Notes under the pieces: generated by a model
The model's database searches: none
What the model was told of the DNA's origin: nothing
What the model saw: only the letters and a program-made list of their open reading frames with translations
Source of the DNA: CAZIWJ01 sp964542855
GTDB taxonomy: Bacteria > Bacteroidota > Bacteroidia > Cytophagales > Cyclobacteriaceae
Length of the DNA: 20,870 nt
Direction: 5' to 3'
Assembly (NCBI GenBank): GCA_964542855.1
Contig: CAZIWJ010000036.1
Coordinates: forward strand, 1 to 20,870
Shown: positions 8,417 through 16,765 of the stretch, one piece after another
Position numbering within the stretch: position 1 is the stretch's first letter
Layout: the number at the start of each line of letters is the position of its first letter
Translations under genes and position numbers: made by a program

Positions 8417-8974
8417 ATGGAAATAAAAAAAACAGCCTGCGAAGGATTAGTTGAACTTTATCCTCGCATTTTTGGAGACGAGCGGGGATTTTTCCTGGAA
8501 ACCTTTAGGGAAGAATACCTGCAGTCAGTTTCTGAATATCGCCCTTTCATTCAGGATAATCTTTCCTACTCCCAGAAAGGTGTACTTAGGGGCCTTCACC
8601 TGCAACTGGGAAGTTATGCCCAGGCAAAATACGTTACTGTTATGCAAGGGAAGGTGCTGGATGTTGCTGTTGACATACGCCCAGGTAGTCCAACTTACGG
8701 TAAAGTTCACACCTTTATTCTCAGCGAAGAGCACAGAAACGTCGTTTATATTCCACGGGGGTTTGCACACGGCTTCCTTACCCTTACGGATGCGTTGTTC
8801 TATTACAAATGCGATAACTACTACAATAAGAAATCAGAAGCAGGTATAAGGTGGGATGACCCGGAACTTAATATAGACTGGCAGCTAAGTGCTCACAACA
8901 TAGATGCACCTGTCGTTTCTGAAAAAGACCAGCAGTTGCCCTCGTTTCAGGCGTTCATGGATCAATACCTGTAA
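8417..8974 (+). CDS. rfbC: dTDP-4-dehydrorhamnose 3,5-epimerase
   Basis: A 185-residue cupin-fold enzyme (RmlC/RfbC) that epimerises C3 and C5 of dTDP-4-dehydro-6-deoxyglucose on the way to dTDP-rhamnose for surface polysaccharide. The length is normal for the family. Recognisable motifs are DERGFFLETFR (21-31), QDNLSYSQKGVLRGLHLQ (46-63) with the catalytic His at position 61, VDIRPGSPTYGK (85-96), IPRGFAHGF (112-120), the Tyr-containing YYKCDNYYNK (129-138), and GIRWDDPELNIDW (143-155). The other dTDP-rhamnose genes (rfbA, rfbB, rfbD) are not in view, so this copy is isolated here. Its last 20 bases overlap the end of the convergent lipoprotein gene. Confidence 0.95.
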   Translation: MEIKKTACEGLVELYPRIFGDERGFFLETFREEYLQSVSEYRPFIQDNLSYSQKGVLRGLHLQLGSYAQAKYVTVMQGKVLDVAVDIRPGSPTYGKVHTFILSEEHRNVVYIPRGFAHGFLTLTDALFYYKCDNYYNKKSEAGIRWDDPELNIDWQLSAHNIDAPVVSEKDQQLPSFQAFMDQYL

Positions 8975-9560
8975 TCGCTTCCCATTGAATGGTGGTACTC
9001 CTGCTAAAGCTCTCTTCTCCCTTCAGAATAATATCCCAGGTGCCGGCTATTTTATAAGATGAAATAAGATCTTTACGAGGGTCGAGATTGATCTGAATGT
9101 GCTTGCTTGTGCTATATAATAAATTATTATTTACCAGATAGGCATTGATATAGGTGGGTTTATTAGTTTTGTTATTAAATGTAACAAACAAACTATCTAC
9201 CTGGGCGCTTTCGCTATCTTTTGCCTTGTATTTCACTAATCTCTCTGTATTTATGGTTTCGCGGCTTACGTTATACTCTCCTCTTAAAGCGGGCTGGTGA
9301 ATACTTGCTTTTTGCAGAACCGTGTAAATTTTTTCCCACCTGGAACTATCCAGCTTTATTTTTTTAGTTGTTTCTTCTCCATTAATTGCTGCGGTGACCT
9401 CCGCTTCCGGGGCATTTGAGACTATGCGCTGCCGGTGGCTGTTGAGTAAGCTGTCTACATTGTAATATCCACTGGTAGCGCCTGTATTGTTAACAAGGGC
9501 GTCGTTACAAGAGCACAGAAATGATAGAATGATGGAAATGAAAAATAGCAGGTAATACAA
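8955..9560 (-). CDS. Putative lipoprotein of unknown function
   Basis: A 201-residue protein with a hydrophobic N-terminus ending in a lipobox-like FLCSC (Cys at about residue 18), then a mostly polar, beta-rich chain (VDSLFVTFNNKTNKPTYINA; AGTWDIILKGEE). It would be exported and lipid-anchored. The start is a TTG at 9560. An in-frame stop lies four codons upstream, and there is no other Met anywhere in the protein, so a rare start codon seems real. The signal peptide unusually lacks any Lys or Arg before the hydrophobic stretch. The gene lies 36 bases downstream of the 9597-10040 gene on the same strand and is probably co-transcribed with it. Its 3' end overlaps rfbC by 20 bases. I do not recognise the family. 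Confidence 0.72.
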   Translation of the reverse strand: MYYLLFFISIILSFLCSCNDALVNNTGATSGYYNVDSLLNSHRQRIVSNAPEAEVTAAINGEETTKKIKLDSSRWEKIYTVLQKASIHQPALRGEYNVSRETINTERLVKYKAKDSESAQVDSLFVTFNNKTNKPTYINAYLVNNNLLYSTSKHIQINLDPRKDLISSYKIAGTWDIILKGEESFSRSTTIQWEAITGIDP

Positions 9561-9596
9561 GATAAAATGTTAAGATGTGAGTTAATGAATATCAGC

Positions 9597-10040
9597 CTAC
9601 TTTCGGGCGTCATCGAGAAGCATTTCCAGTTCTTTCCTTACGTTCTTTCTAGATATCCCGTCGTAGGGAGCGGTAACAATCGCTTTCACCAGGTCACCTA
9701 CCACGTGCCTTTCAAAGCCCAGTTTCTCAGCAAACTTCATGACAATCTCCAGTTCAATGTCTTCAACCACTTTATCGAGATAAATCATGTAAACAATGTC
9801 GTAAACCTGCTCTATGGCATGTTGCCGGCTTTCAGGTACGTAGAACTTGTAGTTGAGGTCACCGTTCTCCAGTTTATTTAATTTTTCTTCCGAGATAAAC
9901 AACTGTAGCCCCCACTGGTGAATGCAATCCAGGTAGGCTGCATGCTGCTTTTGCTCGTTTTCTTCAGCAAACAGTGCAAATACGTTGAAGAAACTTTTTA
10001 CAGCAGCCTCGTACTCCGATTTGTCAATCATTTCGTCCAT
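9597..10040 (-). CDS. Acidic alpha-helical cytoplasmic protein, function unknown (possibly TerB-like)
   Basis: A 147-residue acidic protein starting MDEMIDKSEYEAAV, with no signal peptide or membrane span. It appears entirely helical. The C-terminal part (DIELEIVMKFAEKLGF, then VVGDLVKAIVTAPYDG) has the spacing of acidic and hydrophobic residues seen in TerB-fold proteins, but this is an impression and not a firm assignment. A second Met is three codons in; either could serve as start. A -7 promoter element lies about 40 bases upstream, and the lipoprotein gene follows 36 bases downstream. The upstream rplU-rpmA operon ends in its own terminator, so this pair is a separate transcription unit. 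Confidence 0.75.
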   Translation of the reverse strand: MDEMIDKSEYEAAVKSFFNVFALFAEENEQKQHAAYLDCIHQWGLQLFISEEKLNKLENGDLNYKFYVPESRQHAIEQVYDIVYMIYLDKVVEDIELEIVMKFAEKLGFERHVVGDLVKAIVTAPYDGISRKNVRKELEMLLDDARK

Positions 10041-10081
10041 ACCTACAAAAGCAATTGAAAAGTTGTATAATAGTATCTTAA

Positions 10082-10089
10082 CAAATATA
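10082..10089 (-). promoter_or_regulatory. -7 promoter element for the helical protein/lipoprotein pair
   Basis: On the minus strand TATATTTG matches TAnnTTTG exactly, 41 bases before the ATG at 10040. No good TTTG occurs 17-23 bases further upstream. The position just after the rpmA terminator supports a new transcription start here. Confidence 0.5.
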
Positions 10090-10134
10090 CCATATTACAC
10101 CAAAAGGCATTTAGCGGGGGAAAACTTTCCGTGC

Positions 10135-10164
10135 AAAAAAAAAGCATAGTGTGAAACTATGCTT
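10135..10164 (-). terminator. Rho-independent terminator of the rplU-rpmA operon
   Basis: A 9-bp perfect stem (10142-10150 with 10156-10164) closes a 5-base loop. On the minus strand it runs straight into a tract of nine T (A run 10135-10143 on the plus strand, partly shared with the stem). It begins 34 bases after the rpmA stop codon. This is a textbook intrinsic terminator. Confidence 0.92.
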
Positions 10165-10197
10165 ACAAAATCAATGCAATTAGGACATCTCCTTACA

Positions 10198-10452
10198 TCA
10201 TAATTCCTGTACGGACACGAATGATCGATCCTTTTTACCTTTGCGAAATGTAACCTGGCCATCTACAAGAGCAAAAAGCGTATGATCTTTGCCCATTCCC
10301 ACATTTTCACCTGGATGGTGACGGGTACCACGCTGTCGGACAATAATATTTCCGGCTTTAGCCGACTGGCCACCAAAAATTTTAACTCCCAAACGTTTGC
10401 TTTCCGACTCTCTTCCGTTCTTGGAACTACCTACACCTTTCTTATGTGCCAT
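10198..10452 (-). CDS. rpmA: 50S ribosomal protein L27
   Basis: An 84-residue protein starting MAHKKGVGSSKNGRES, the classic bacterial L27 sequence. The N-terminal tail of L27 reaches toward the peptidyl transferase centre of the large subunit. It starts directly with MAHKK, without the cleaved N-terminal extension found in Firmicutes. The core SKRLGVKIFGGQ and RQRGTRHHPGENVGMGKDHT are intact. It lies 11 bases after rplU, the usual gene order. Confidence 0.98.
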   Translation of the reverse strand: MAHKKGVGSSKNGRESESKRLGVKIFGGQSAKAGNIIVRQRGTRHHPGENVGMGKDHTLFALVDGQVTFRKGKKDRSFVSVQEL

Positions 10453-10463
10453 AATGTATAAGT

Positions 10464-10775
10464 TTAAGATTTTATACTGTCAATCAATACTTTAGTAAAC
10501 TGCTGTCGGTGACCGTTTTTCTTCCGGTAACCTTTTCTGCGCTTCTTTTTGAACACAATCACTTTATCATCCTTCACGTGTTCAACTACCTTACCAGTAA
10601 TTTTAGCACCGCTCACTGTGGGGGTGCCTATATTTACCTTGCCATTATCTTCAACCAGCAACACCTTGTCGAAGTTCACGGTATCACCCTCCTCAGCCTC
10701 GAGCCTGGGAGCATATACATATTTATCTTGCTGCACCTTGTGCTGAGTTCCAGCGATGTCTACTATTGCGTACAT
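10464..10775 (-). CDS. rplU: 50S ribosomal protein L21
   Basis: A 103-residue protein starting MYAIVDIAGTQHKVQQDKY, normal length for L21, a 23S rRNA-binding large-subunit protein. The basic loop KKKRRKGYRKKNGHRQQ is the RNA-contacting segment. The open frame extends 23 codons further to 10844, but that stretch contains the promoter at 10803-10832 and does not resemble L21, so the ATG at 10775 is the start. It leads the rplU-rpmA operon. Confidence 0.98.
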   Translation of the reverse strand: MYAIVDIAGTQHKVQQDKYVYAPRLEAEEGDTVNFDKVLLVEDNGKVNIGTPTVSGAKITGKVVEHVKDDKVIVFKKKRRKGYRKKNGHRQQFTKVLIDSIKS

Positions 10776-10802
10776 ATCTATTTCTGAATTTGAAACGGAT
10801 CG

Positions 10803-10832
10803 CAAATATACTGCATTATTTACTTTTTCAAA
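10803..10832 (-). promoter_or_regulatory. Bacteroidota-type promoter for rplU-rpmA
   Basis: On the minus strand TTTG (10829-10832), an 18-base spacer and TATATTTG (10803-10810) form a near-ideal promoter. The start codon follows 27 bases after the -7 element. This also excludes the longer in-frame start of rplU. Confidence 0.78.
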
Positions 10833-10926
10833 AGTAACTGCCAAATCCTTCTTACATGCTCTTTCCCAACTGCTTAAAATTTTACCGGATTTTTTTTGAT
10901 TATAAACTAATTTATGATAACTTTTT

Positions 10927-10944
10927 TATAACCAAAGAGTTATA
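10927..10944. repeat. Inverted repeat, possible operator
   Basis: TATAAC (10927-10932), six bases, then GTTATA (10939-10944) form a perfect 6-bp dyad. A further ATAAC copy lies just upstream. Position between the two divergent promoters is suited to a repressor or activator site, but it does not match the NrdR box I know, and no regulator is identified. Confidence 0.3.
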
Positions 10945-11009
10945 GTGGTATGATTGAACAGGTAGTTTCAAGTCGTGACGGGTTTCTTATTGGGAATCAA
11001 AATCTCGTC

Positions 11010-11040
11010 TTTGTGATTCTCCTTACAATCGACATATTTG
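11010..11040 (+). promoter_or_regulatory. Likely promoter for nrdB-nrdA
   Basis: TTTG (11010-11013), a 19-base spacer and CATATTTG (11033-11040) match the phylum consensus with one mismatch at the first -7 base. It would give a leader of roughly 145 bases before nrdB. Confidence 0.45.
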
Positions 11041-11189
11041 TAATAGCTAAACTGATGTTTGCGTCCAATATTAGAAATCTTCAGACTGCATTATTTTCTG
11101 CTTCTACACGCATGCGGCCTTACAAATTTGTATGTCGTGAACATCACTCCATTGTCTTCACAGTAAATATTTAAAAACCAATATAAGTA

Positions 11190-12185
11190 ATGAGTCAACA
11201 AGTAGTAAACGTGGAAGAACCCCTTTTAACAGAAAATCCAAACCGATTCGTTTTGTTCCCTATTCAGCACAACGACATCTGGGAGTGGTATAAAAAATCA
11301 GAGGCTTCTTTCTGGACGGCTGAGGAAATTGACCTGAGCCAGGACCAGAAAGACTGGGAAAACCTGAACGACGGAGAACGGCACTTCATTTCGCACGTTC
11401 TTGCTTTTTTCGCGGCCAGCGATGGTATCGTAAATGAAAACCTGGCCGAAAATATGGTTAACGAAGTTCAGTATACTGAAGCCAAGTTTTTCTATGGTTT
11501 TCAGATTATGATGGAAAATATCCATTCAGAAACTTATTCACTCCTTATCGATACCTACATAAAAAATGCCAAGGAGAAAGATAAGTTATTCAACGCCGTC
11601 GAAACCATGGACTGTGTAAAAAAGAAGGCTGACTGGGCACTGCGTTGGATCGACGAGGGAGCTTTTACCGAACGCCTGATTGCTTTTGCCGCAGTTGAAG
11701 GCATTTTCTTTTCCGGAAGCTTCTGCTCCATTTTCTGGTTAAAAAAGCGAGGATTACTTCCCGGCCTTACTTTTTCTAATGAGCTAATTTCTCGAGATGA
11801 AGGCATGCACTGCGATTTTGCCTGCCTGCTTTACAATAACCACATCAAAAATAAACTGCCCAAGGAAACGGTAACCAAGATTATTACCGATGCAGTTGAA
11901 ATTGAGCAGGAATTTGTATCCGACGCCCTACCGGTAGCCCTTATAGGCATGAACGCTAAACTGATGTGCCAGTACATCGAATTCGTTGCCGACCGTTTAC
12001 TAGCCGAACTTGGTTGTGATAAGGTTTACAACTCAAGTAATCCTTTCGACTTCATGGAAATGATTTCCCTACAGGGAAAAACTAACTTTTTCGAGAAGCG
12101 GGTAGGTGAATACCAGAAAGCTGGTGTAAAGCAAAGTAACGAGAACCGCGATCAGGCCAAGTTTTCGCTCAACGAAGATTTTTAA
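11190..12185 (+). CDS. nrdB: Class Ia ribonucleotide reductase, beta subunit (R2)
   Basis: A 331-residue radical-bearing subunit that supplies a tyrosyl radical to NrdA for making deoxyribonucleotides. All six expected di-iron ligands are present: Asp78 (AASDGIVNENL), Glu109 and His112 with radical Tyr116 (ENIHSETY), Glu170 (VEGIFFSG), and Glu204 and His207 (RDEGMH). The radical Tyr argues for the classical class Ia or Ib type. The C-terminal tail FSLNEDF is the peptide that docks in the alpha subunit and resembles the tail of eukaryotic R2. The overall sequence is closer in look to the eukaryote-like NrdB branch than to E. coli NrdB. nrdA follows after 44 bases, and the pair forms an operon. 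Confidence 0.97.
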   Translation: MSQQVVNVEEPLLTENPNRFVLFPIQHNDIWEWYKKSEASFWTAEEIDLSQDQKDWENLNDGERHFISHVLAFFAASDGIVNENLAENMVNEVQYTEAKFFYGFQIMMENIHSETYSLLIDTYIKNAKEKDKLFNAVETMDCVKKKADWALRWIDEGAFTERLIAFAAVEGIFFSGSFCSIFWLKKRGLLPGLTFSNELISRDEGMHCDFACLLYNNHIKNKLPKETVTKIITDAVEIEQEFVSDALPVALIGMNAKLMCQYIEFVADRLLAELGCDKVYNSSNPFDFMEMISLQGKTNFFEKRVGEYQKAGVKQSNENRDQAKFSLNEDF

Positions 12186-12229
12186 GAATGATTGATACCA
12201 CCTTGTCGTAACTTTTAAAATAGAACCAA

Positions 12230-14596
12230 ATGCTAGTAGTCAAAAGAGATGGCAGACGGGAGTCTGTGAAATTTGATAAGATTACGGCTCGTATTGAGAA
12301 GTTGTGCTACAATCTCGACAATACGTACGTAAGCGCAATTGAAGTCGCCAAGAAAGTAATCTCCGGCATATACGACGGAGTAACCACTGTTGAGCTCGAC
12401 AATCTGGCTGCCGAAACAGCAGCTTCACTGACGATTAAACACCCAGAGTATGCAATACTGGCTGCCCGTATTGCCATATCGAACCTGCATAAGGTAACGA
12501 GTAAGTCGTTTTCCAGTACCATGAAACGACTGTATACCTACGTAGATCCTGAAACAGGTGAGCATGCTCCGCTAATTTCCAAAGAAACTTACGGAATCAT
12601 CAAGAAAAATGCTTCCCTGCTCGACTCCAGCATTATTTACAGCAGAGATTACACGTACGACTACTTTGGGTTTAAAACCCTGGAAAAGTCTTACCTGCTT
12701 AGAATGAACGGCAAGGTGGTTGAACGCCCCCAGCATATGTTGATGCGTGTGGCAGTGGGTATTCATAAGGACAACCTTGATGCCGCAATTGAAACGTATA
12801 ACCTGCTTTCTGAAAAGTGGTTTACTCATGCCACGCCCACGCTGTTCAACGCCGGAACGCCCAAGCCCCAACTTTCTTCCTGCTTCCTGCTAACTATGAA
12901 AGACGATTCCATTAACGGAATTTACGATACGCTTAAGCAGTGCGCCCTGATTTCACAATCGGCCGGTGGTATTGGTCTGAGTATCCACCACGTGCGCGGA
13001 ACCGGGTCGTACATTAAGGGTACAAACGGGGTGTCGAACGGTATCGTACCCATGCTTCGGAACTTCGATATGACTGCCCGTTACGTTGACCAGGGCGGTG
13101 GTAAGCGGAAAGGTAGCTTTGCCATTTACCTGGAACCCTGGCATTCCGATATTTTCGATTTTCTGCAGCTGAAGCGGAACCACGGTAAAGAAGAATTGCG
13201 TGCCAGAGATTTGTTCTACTCGTTGTGGATCCCGGATCTGTTCATGAAACGGGTAGAAGCAAACGAAGAGTGGTCGTTATTCAGCCCCAGTGAGGCACCC
13301 GGCCTGCACGATGCCTACGGAGAGGAATTTGAGCGGCTGTACGAAAAGTATGAAAAAGAAGGCAAAGCCAAGCGAGTAGTTAAGGCTCAGGAATTGTGGT
13401 TCGAAGTACTGGAATCGCAAATTGAAACCGGAACGCCTTACATGCTTTACAAGGACGCTGCCAATAATAAGTCGAACCAGAAAAATCTGGGTACAATCCG
13501 TTCCAGTAACCTGTGTACTGAAATCCTGGAGTATACCTCCCCGGAAGAAGTGGCCGTTTGTAACCTGGCCTCTATTGCCCTGCCCAAGTTTATCCGACAG
13601 GGTAAGTTCGACCACAACAAATTATTCGAGGTTACCAAGGTAATTACCCGCAACCTGAATAAAATTATCGATATCAATTACTACCCGATTCCTGAGGCCC
13701 AACGTTCTAACCTGCGCCACCGCCCTATCGGAATTGGTATCCAGGGGCTGGCCGATGTCTTCATTCAACTCCGAATGCCTTTCGACTCAGACGAAGCCAA
13801 GGGCCTGAATAAAGATATCTTCGAAACTATTTATTATGCGGCAGCTACTGCTTCCATGGAACTAGCCCAGGAAGAGGGTCCGTACGAAACCTGGGAGGGT
13901 TCTCCTATTTCAAAGGGTATTTTTCAGTTCGACATGTGGAACGTAACCCCCGAATCGGGCCGTTGGGACTGGGATGCGCTTCGTGAGCAGGTGAAAAAGC
14001 ATGGCGTTCGTAACTCACTGTTGCTTGCCCCTATGCCAACTGCGTCTACTTCACAGATTCTGGGTAATAACGAGTGCTTTGAGCCTTACACCTCAAATAT
14101 TTACACCCGACGCGTATTATCCGGTGAATTCATTATAGTAAACAAGCATTTACTCAAAGATCTGATTGAACTTGGGCTTTGGAATGAGCAAATGAAAAAC
14201 CGACTCATCGAAGCCAATGGATCTATTCAGCAAATTAAAGGTATCCCCAAATACCTAAAGGAGATTTACAAAACTTCCTGGGAAATTTCGCAGAAGTCTA
14301 TTATCGATATGGCTGCCGATCGGGGAGCATTTATTTGCCAGAGCCAGAGCATGAATATTTTTATGCAGGATCCTAACTTCGGTAAACTTACTTCCATGCA
14401 CTTCTATGCCTGGAAAAGCGGACTTAAAACTGGTATGTACTACTTGAGAACCAAGGCCGCTGCCGATGCAATTAAGTTTACGCTCGATAAACAGTCAATT
14501 GCTGAGCCTCAGGCCGAAGTACAGGTTAACCAGCAACAACAAGATGTGAGCTGTGCCCTGGATGATCCGGACGATTGCGAAGCTTGTGGTAGCTAA
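12230..14596 (+). CDS. nrdA: Class Ia ribonucleoside-diphosphate reductase, alpha subunit (R1)
   Basis: A 788-residue catalytic subunit. The N-terminus carries an ATP-cone (VVKRDGRRESVKFDKITARI, about residues 3-22), the site where dATP/ATP switches activity. The active site is complete: Cys218 and Cys444 as the redox pair, Asn427-x-Cys429-x-Glu431 (SNLCTEIL) with the thiyl-radical Cys, and Tyr737-Tyr738 for the radical path to NrdB. The C-terminal tail ends with Cys775, Cys783 and Cys786 (DDCEACGS), the mobile thiols re-reduced by thioredoxin or glutaredoxin. Length and motif order are as expected for the family. It is the second gene of the nrdB-nrdA operon and is followed by a strong terminator. 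Confidence 0.97.
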   Translation: MLVVKRDGRRESVKFDKITARIEKLCYNLDNTYVSAIEVAKKVISGIYDGVTTVELDNLAAETAASLTIKHPEYAILAARIAISNLHKVTSKSFSSTMKRLYTYVDPETGEHAPLISKETYGIIKKNASLLDSSIIYSRDYTYDYFGFKTLEKSYLLRMNGKVVERPQHMLMRVAVGIHKDNLDAAIETYNLLSEKWFTHATPTLFNAGTPKPQLSSCFLLTMKDDSINGIYDTLKQCALISQSAGGIGLSIHHVRGTGSYIKGTNGVSNGIVPMLRNFDMTARYVDQGGGKRKGSFAIYLEPWHSDIFDFLQLKRNHGKEELRARDLFYSLWIPDLFMKRVEANEEWSLFSPSEAPGLHDAYGEEFERLYEKYEKEGKAKRVVKAQELWFEVLESQIETGTPYMLYKDAANNKSNQKNLGTIRSSNLCTEILEYTSPEEVAVCNLASIALPKFIRQGKFDHNKLFEVTKVITRNLNKIIDINYYPIPEAQRSNLRHRPIGIGIQGLADVFIQLRMPFDSDEAKGLNKDIFETIYYAAATASMELAQEEGPYETWEGSPISKGIFQFDMWNVTPESGRWDWDALREQVKKHGVRNSLLLAPMPTASTSQILGNNECFEPYTSNIYTRRVLSGEFIIVNKHLLKDLIELGLWNEQMKNRLIEANGSIQQIKGIPKYLKEIYKTSWEISQKSIIDMAADRGAFICQSQSMNIFMQDPNFGKLTSMHFYAWKSGLKTGMYYLRTKAAADAIKFTLDKQSIAEPQAEVQVNQQQQDVSCALDDPDDCEACGS

Positions 14597-14629
14597 ATAA
14601 TCATCATACTTTTCCAGTTTTTGTTGCAT

Positions 14630-14665
14630 AACGCCAGACGCTATTCGTCTGGCGTTTTTGTTTTT
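14630..14665 (+). terminator. Rho-independent terminator of nrdB-nrdA
   Basis: An 11-bp perfect GC-rich stem (14630-14640 with 14646-14656; core ACGCCAGACG/CGTCTGGCGT) closes a 5-base loop and is followed by TTTTTGTTTTT. It starts 33 bases after the nrdA stop. Confidence 0.95.
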
Positions 14666-14667
14666 CT

Positions 14668-14675
14668 TACTTTTG
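14668..14675 (+). promoter_or_regulatory. Possible -7 promoter element for the PurF-like gene
   Basis: TACTTTTG matches TAnnTTTG exactly and lies just after the nrdA terminator, 103 bases before the ATG at 14779. No TTTG at the standard distance was found upstream, so this remains tentative. Confidence 0.35.
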
Positions 14676-14778
14676 CTACCATCAATTACCTGGCACGAAC
14701 AAGCTCTATCGAAAATCCGGTGGGTTACACAACTTCAGGGTTGGTAAAGCAGTTCTATAATTCTTGAATCCATTATCT

Positions 14779-16660
14779 ATGGTTGATCAGATTAAACACG
14801 AATGCGGTATTGCATTAATCAGGCTAAGAAAGCCAATGCAGTATTACATCGATAAGTATGGCACCCCTGCTTATGCACTCGACAAGTTATACCTGCTCAT
14901 GGAAAAGCAGCACAACCGGGGGCAGGATGGAGTAGGAGTAGCCAACATTAAAATTGACGTGGAACCCGGCGATAAGTACATTAACCGGTACCGTTCCGTA
15001 TCTAATCAGCCCATCGGAAGTGTTTTTAAAAAAATTAATAAGAAGTATCGTAAGGCCCGTGAAGAAGGCAAAAATAAATTCTACAATGGTGCCTGGCTAA
15101 AAAAACATGTTGATTTCACCGGAGAAGTATGGCTGGGACATTTACGCTACGGTACACATAGCGAAAATACTGTTGAACACTGCCACCCGATGCTGCGACA
15201 GAATAACTGGAGAAGCCGCAACCTGGCCGTAGCCGGCAATTTTAACCTCACCAATGTAGACGAACTCTTCGAAAAACTCACCAGCCTGGGCCAGCACCCC
15301 ATAGAAAAGGCCGATACCGTAACGGTGATGGAGAAAATTGGTCACTTTCTCGATGAAGAAAATCAGTCAATTTTCGATAAGTACAAAAACAGCCACTCTA
15401 ACCAGGAAATCACCAGGATTATTGAAAATGAGCTCGATATTCAGCGGGTGCTGCAAAGATCCTGTAAAGACTTCGACGGAGGGTACGCCATGGCAGGCCT
15501 TCTCGGGTACGGTGCTGCTTTTGTAGCCCGCGATCCTGCCGGTATCCGACCGGCCTATTATTACGCCGACGATGAGGTAGTGGTGGTTGCTTCGGAAAAA
15601 CCTGCAATTAAAACGGCTTTCAACATTGAATATCATAATATAAAGGAGGTAAAACCGGGATCGGCTCTGATTATTGAAAAGGATGGCCGCTACCAGGAAA
15701 AGCAGTACATCGAACCACTAGAAAAACGCTCCTGTAGCTTTGAGAGAATTTACTTCTCCCGCGGTTCAGACCCGGATATTTACCACGAACGCAAAACACT
15801 TGGTAAATTCCTGCTTCCCGAAATATTAAACTCTGTCGATCACGACCTGCAAAACACCGTTTTTTCTTACATCCCTAATAGTGCTGAAACTTCATTTCTT
15901 GGAATTATTGAAGGGCTCGAGGATTACCTGGTGTCGAAGCGAAAGCAGGCTTTGATCGAGTACCAGCATGGGAATAAGGCCTTTAACGGTAGCTACCTGG
16001 ATAAACTGCTCTCCTTCAGACCAAGAGTAGAAAAACTTGTAATTAAAGACGCTAAATTAAGAACATTCATCACCGACGATGAAAACCGGAACAACCTGGT
16101 TGCTCACGTGTACGACACCACCTACGAAGTTATTAACAAGCACGTGGATACCATTGTGGTTGTGGATGATTCCATTGTACGCGGAACCACACTTGAGAGA
16201 AGCATTCTCCGGATGCTCGATCGGCTGGAACCTCGTAAAATTGTTATTGCCTCTTCAGCTCCGCAAATTCGTTTCCCCGATTGTTATGGTATTGATATGT
16301 CGCGGATGAAAGATTTCGTTGCCTTCAGGGCTGTGATTGCCTTACTGGAAGAAGAAGGGCTGGATTACCTACTGGAAGAGGTTTACGAAAAGTGCCTCAC
16401 AGAAGGACTGAAAGCAGGAAGCCGAAATTACGTTAAAGACCTGTACGACCACTTCACTTATAGCCAGGTATCGAGAAAAATAGCCGAAATTTCTAAACCG
16501 GTTGATTTGAAAGCAGAGCTGGAGGTCGTATACCAAACAATTGAAGGGTTACATGCCTCTTGCCCTAATCACCTCGGCGACTGGTACTTCACCGGTAACT
16601 ACCCAACAGTTGGGGGCAGCCGGGTGGTAAACAAGGCCTACATTAACTACATGCAGGGCA
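14779..16660 (+). CDS. PurF-like glutamine amidotransferase/phosphoribosyltransferase, long form, 3' end lost in assembly gap
   Basis: At least 627 residues are visible before the gap. The N-terminus HECGIALIRL carries the class II amidotransferase Cys nucleophile at position 9, so an 8-residue propeptide must be removed, as in some PurF enzymes. Further glutaminase signatures are HNRGQDGVGVAN, GHLRYGTHSE, AGNFNLTN and DFDGGYAMAG. The C-terminal half has the PRPP-binding loop IVVVDDSIVRGTT (459-471). Canonical PurF is about 470-510 residues. Here there are about 95 extra residues before the PRPP loop (including a Lys-rich stretch near FKKINKKYRKAREEGK) and an extra C-terminal part. It may be the phylum's PurF or a paralogue with a related role. 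The ATG at 14779 is preferred to an in-frame TTG at 14764. The stop probably lies in the gap, because the family is only slightly longer than what is seen. Confidence 0.85.
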
Positions 16661-16760
16661 NNNNNNNNNNNNNNNNNNNNNNNNNNNNNNNNNNNNNNNN
16701 NNNNNNNNNNNNNNNNNNNNNNNNNNNNNNNNNNNNNNNNNNNNNNNNNNNNNNNNNNNN
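16661..16760. other. Assembly gap of 100 N
   Basis: Exactly 100 undetermined bases, which is the usual placeholder for a gap of unknown size. It removes the end of the PurF-like gene. The reading frame cannot be carried across it. Confidence 0.98.
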
Positions 16761-16765
16761 GGTAA

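Larger units (their letters stand above)
10776..11189. other. Divergent intergenic region between rplU and nrdB
   Basis: This 414-base stretch holds the rplU promoter (10803-10832), an inverted repeat (10927-10944) and a likely nrdB promoter (11010-11040). A 74-codon frame at 10950-11174 overlaps the nrdB promoter and looks non-coding. I see no RNA gene in it, though the predicted nrdB leader is about 145 bases long. Confidence 0.6.

Noticed and set aside
10776..10844. N-terminal extension of L21 by 23 residues
   Set aside because: The stretch contains a near-perfect promoter, and L21 normally begins MYAIV.
10950..11174. 74-codon plus-strand reading frame with a hydrophobic middle, upstream of nrdB
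   Set aside because: It covers the likely nrdB promoter, has no clear ribosome-binding stretch, and its composition looks like translated AT-rich non-coding DNA.
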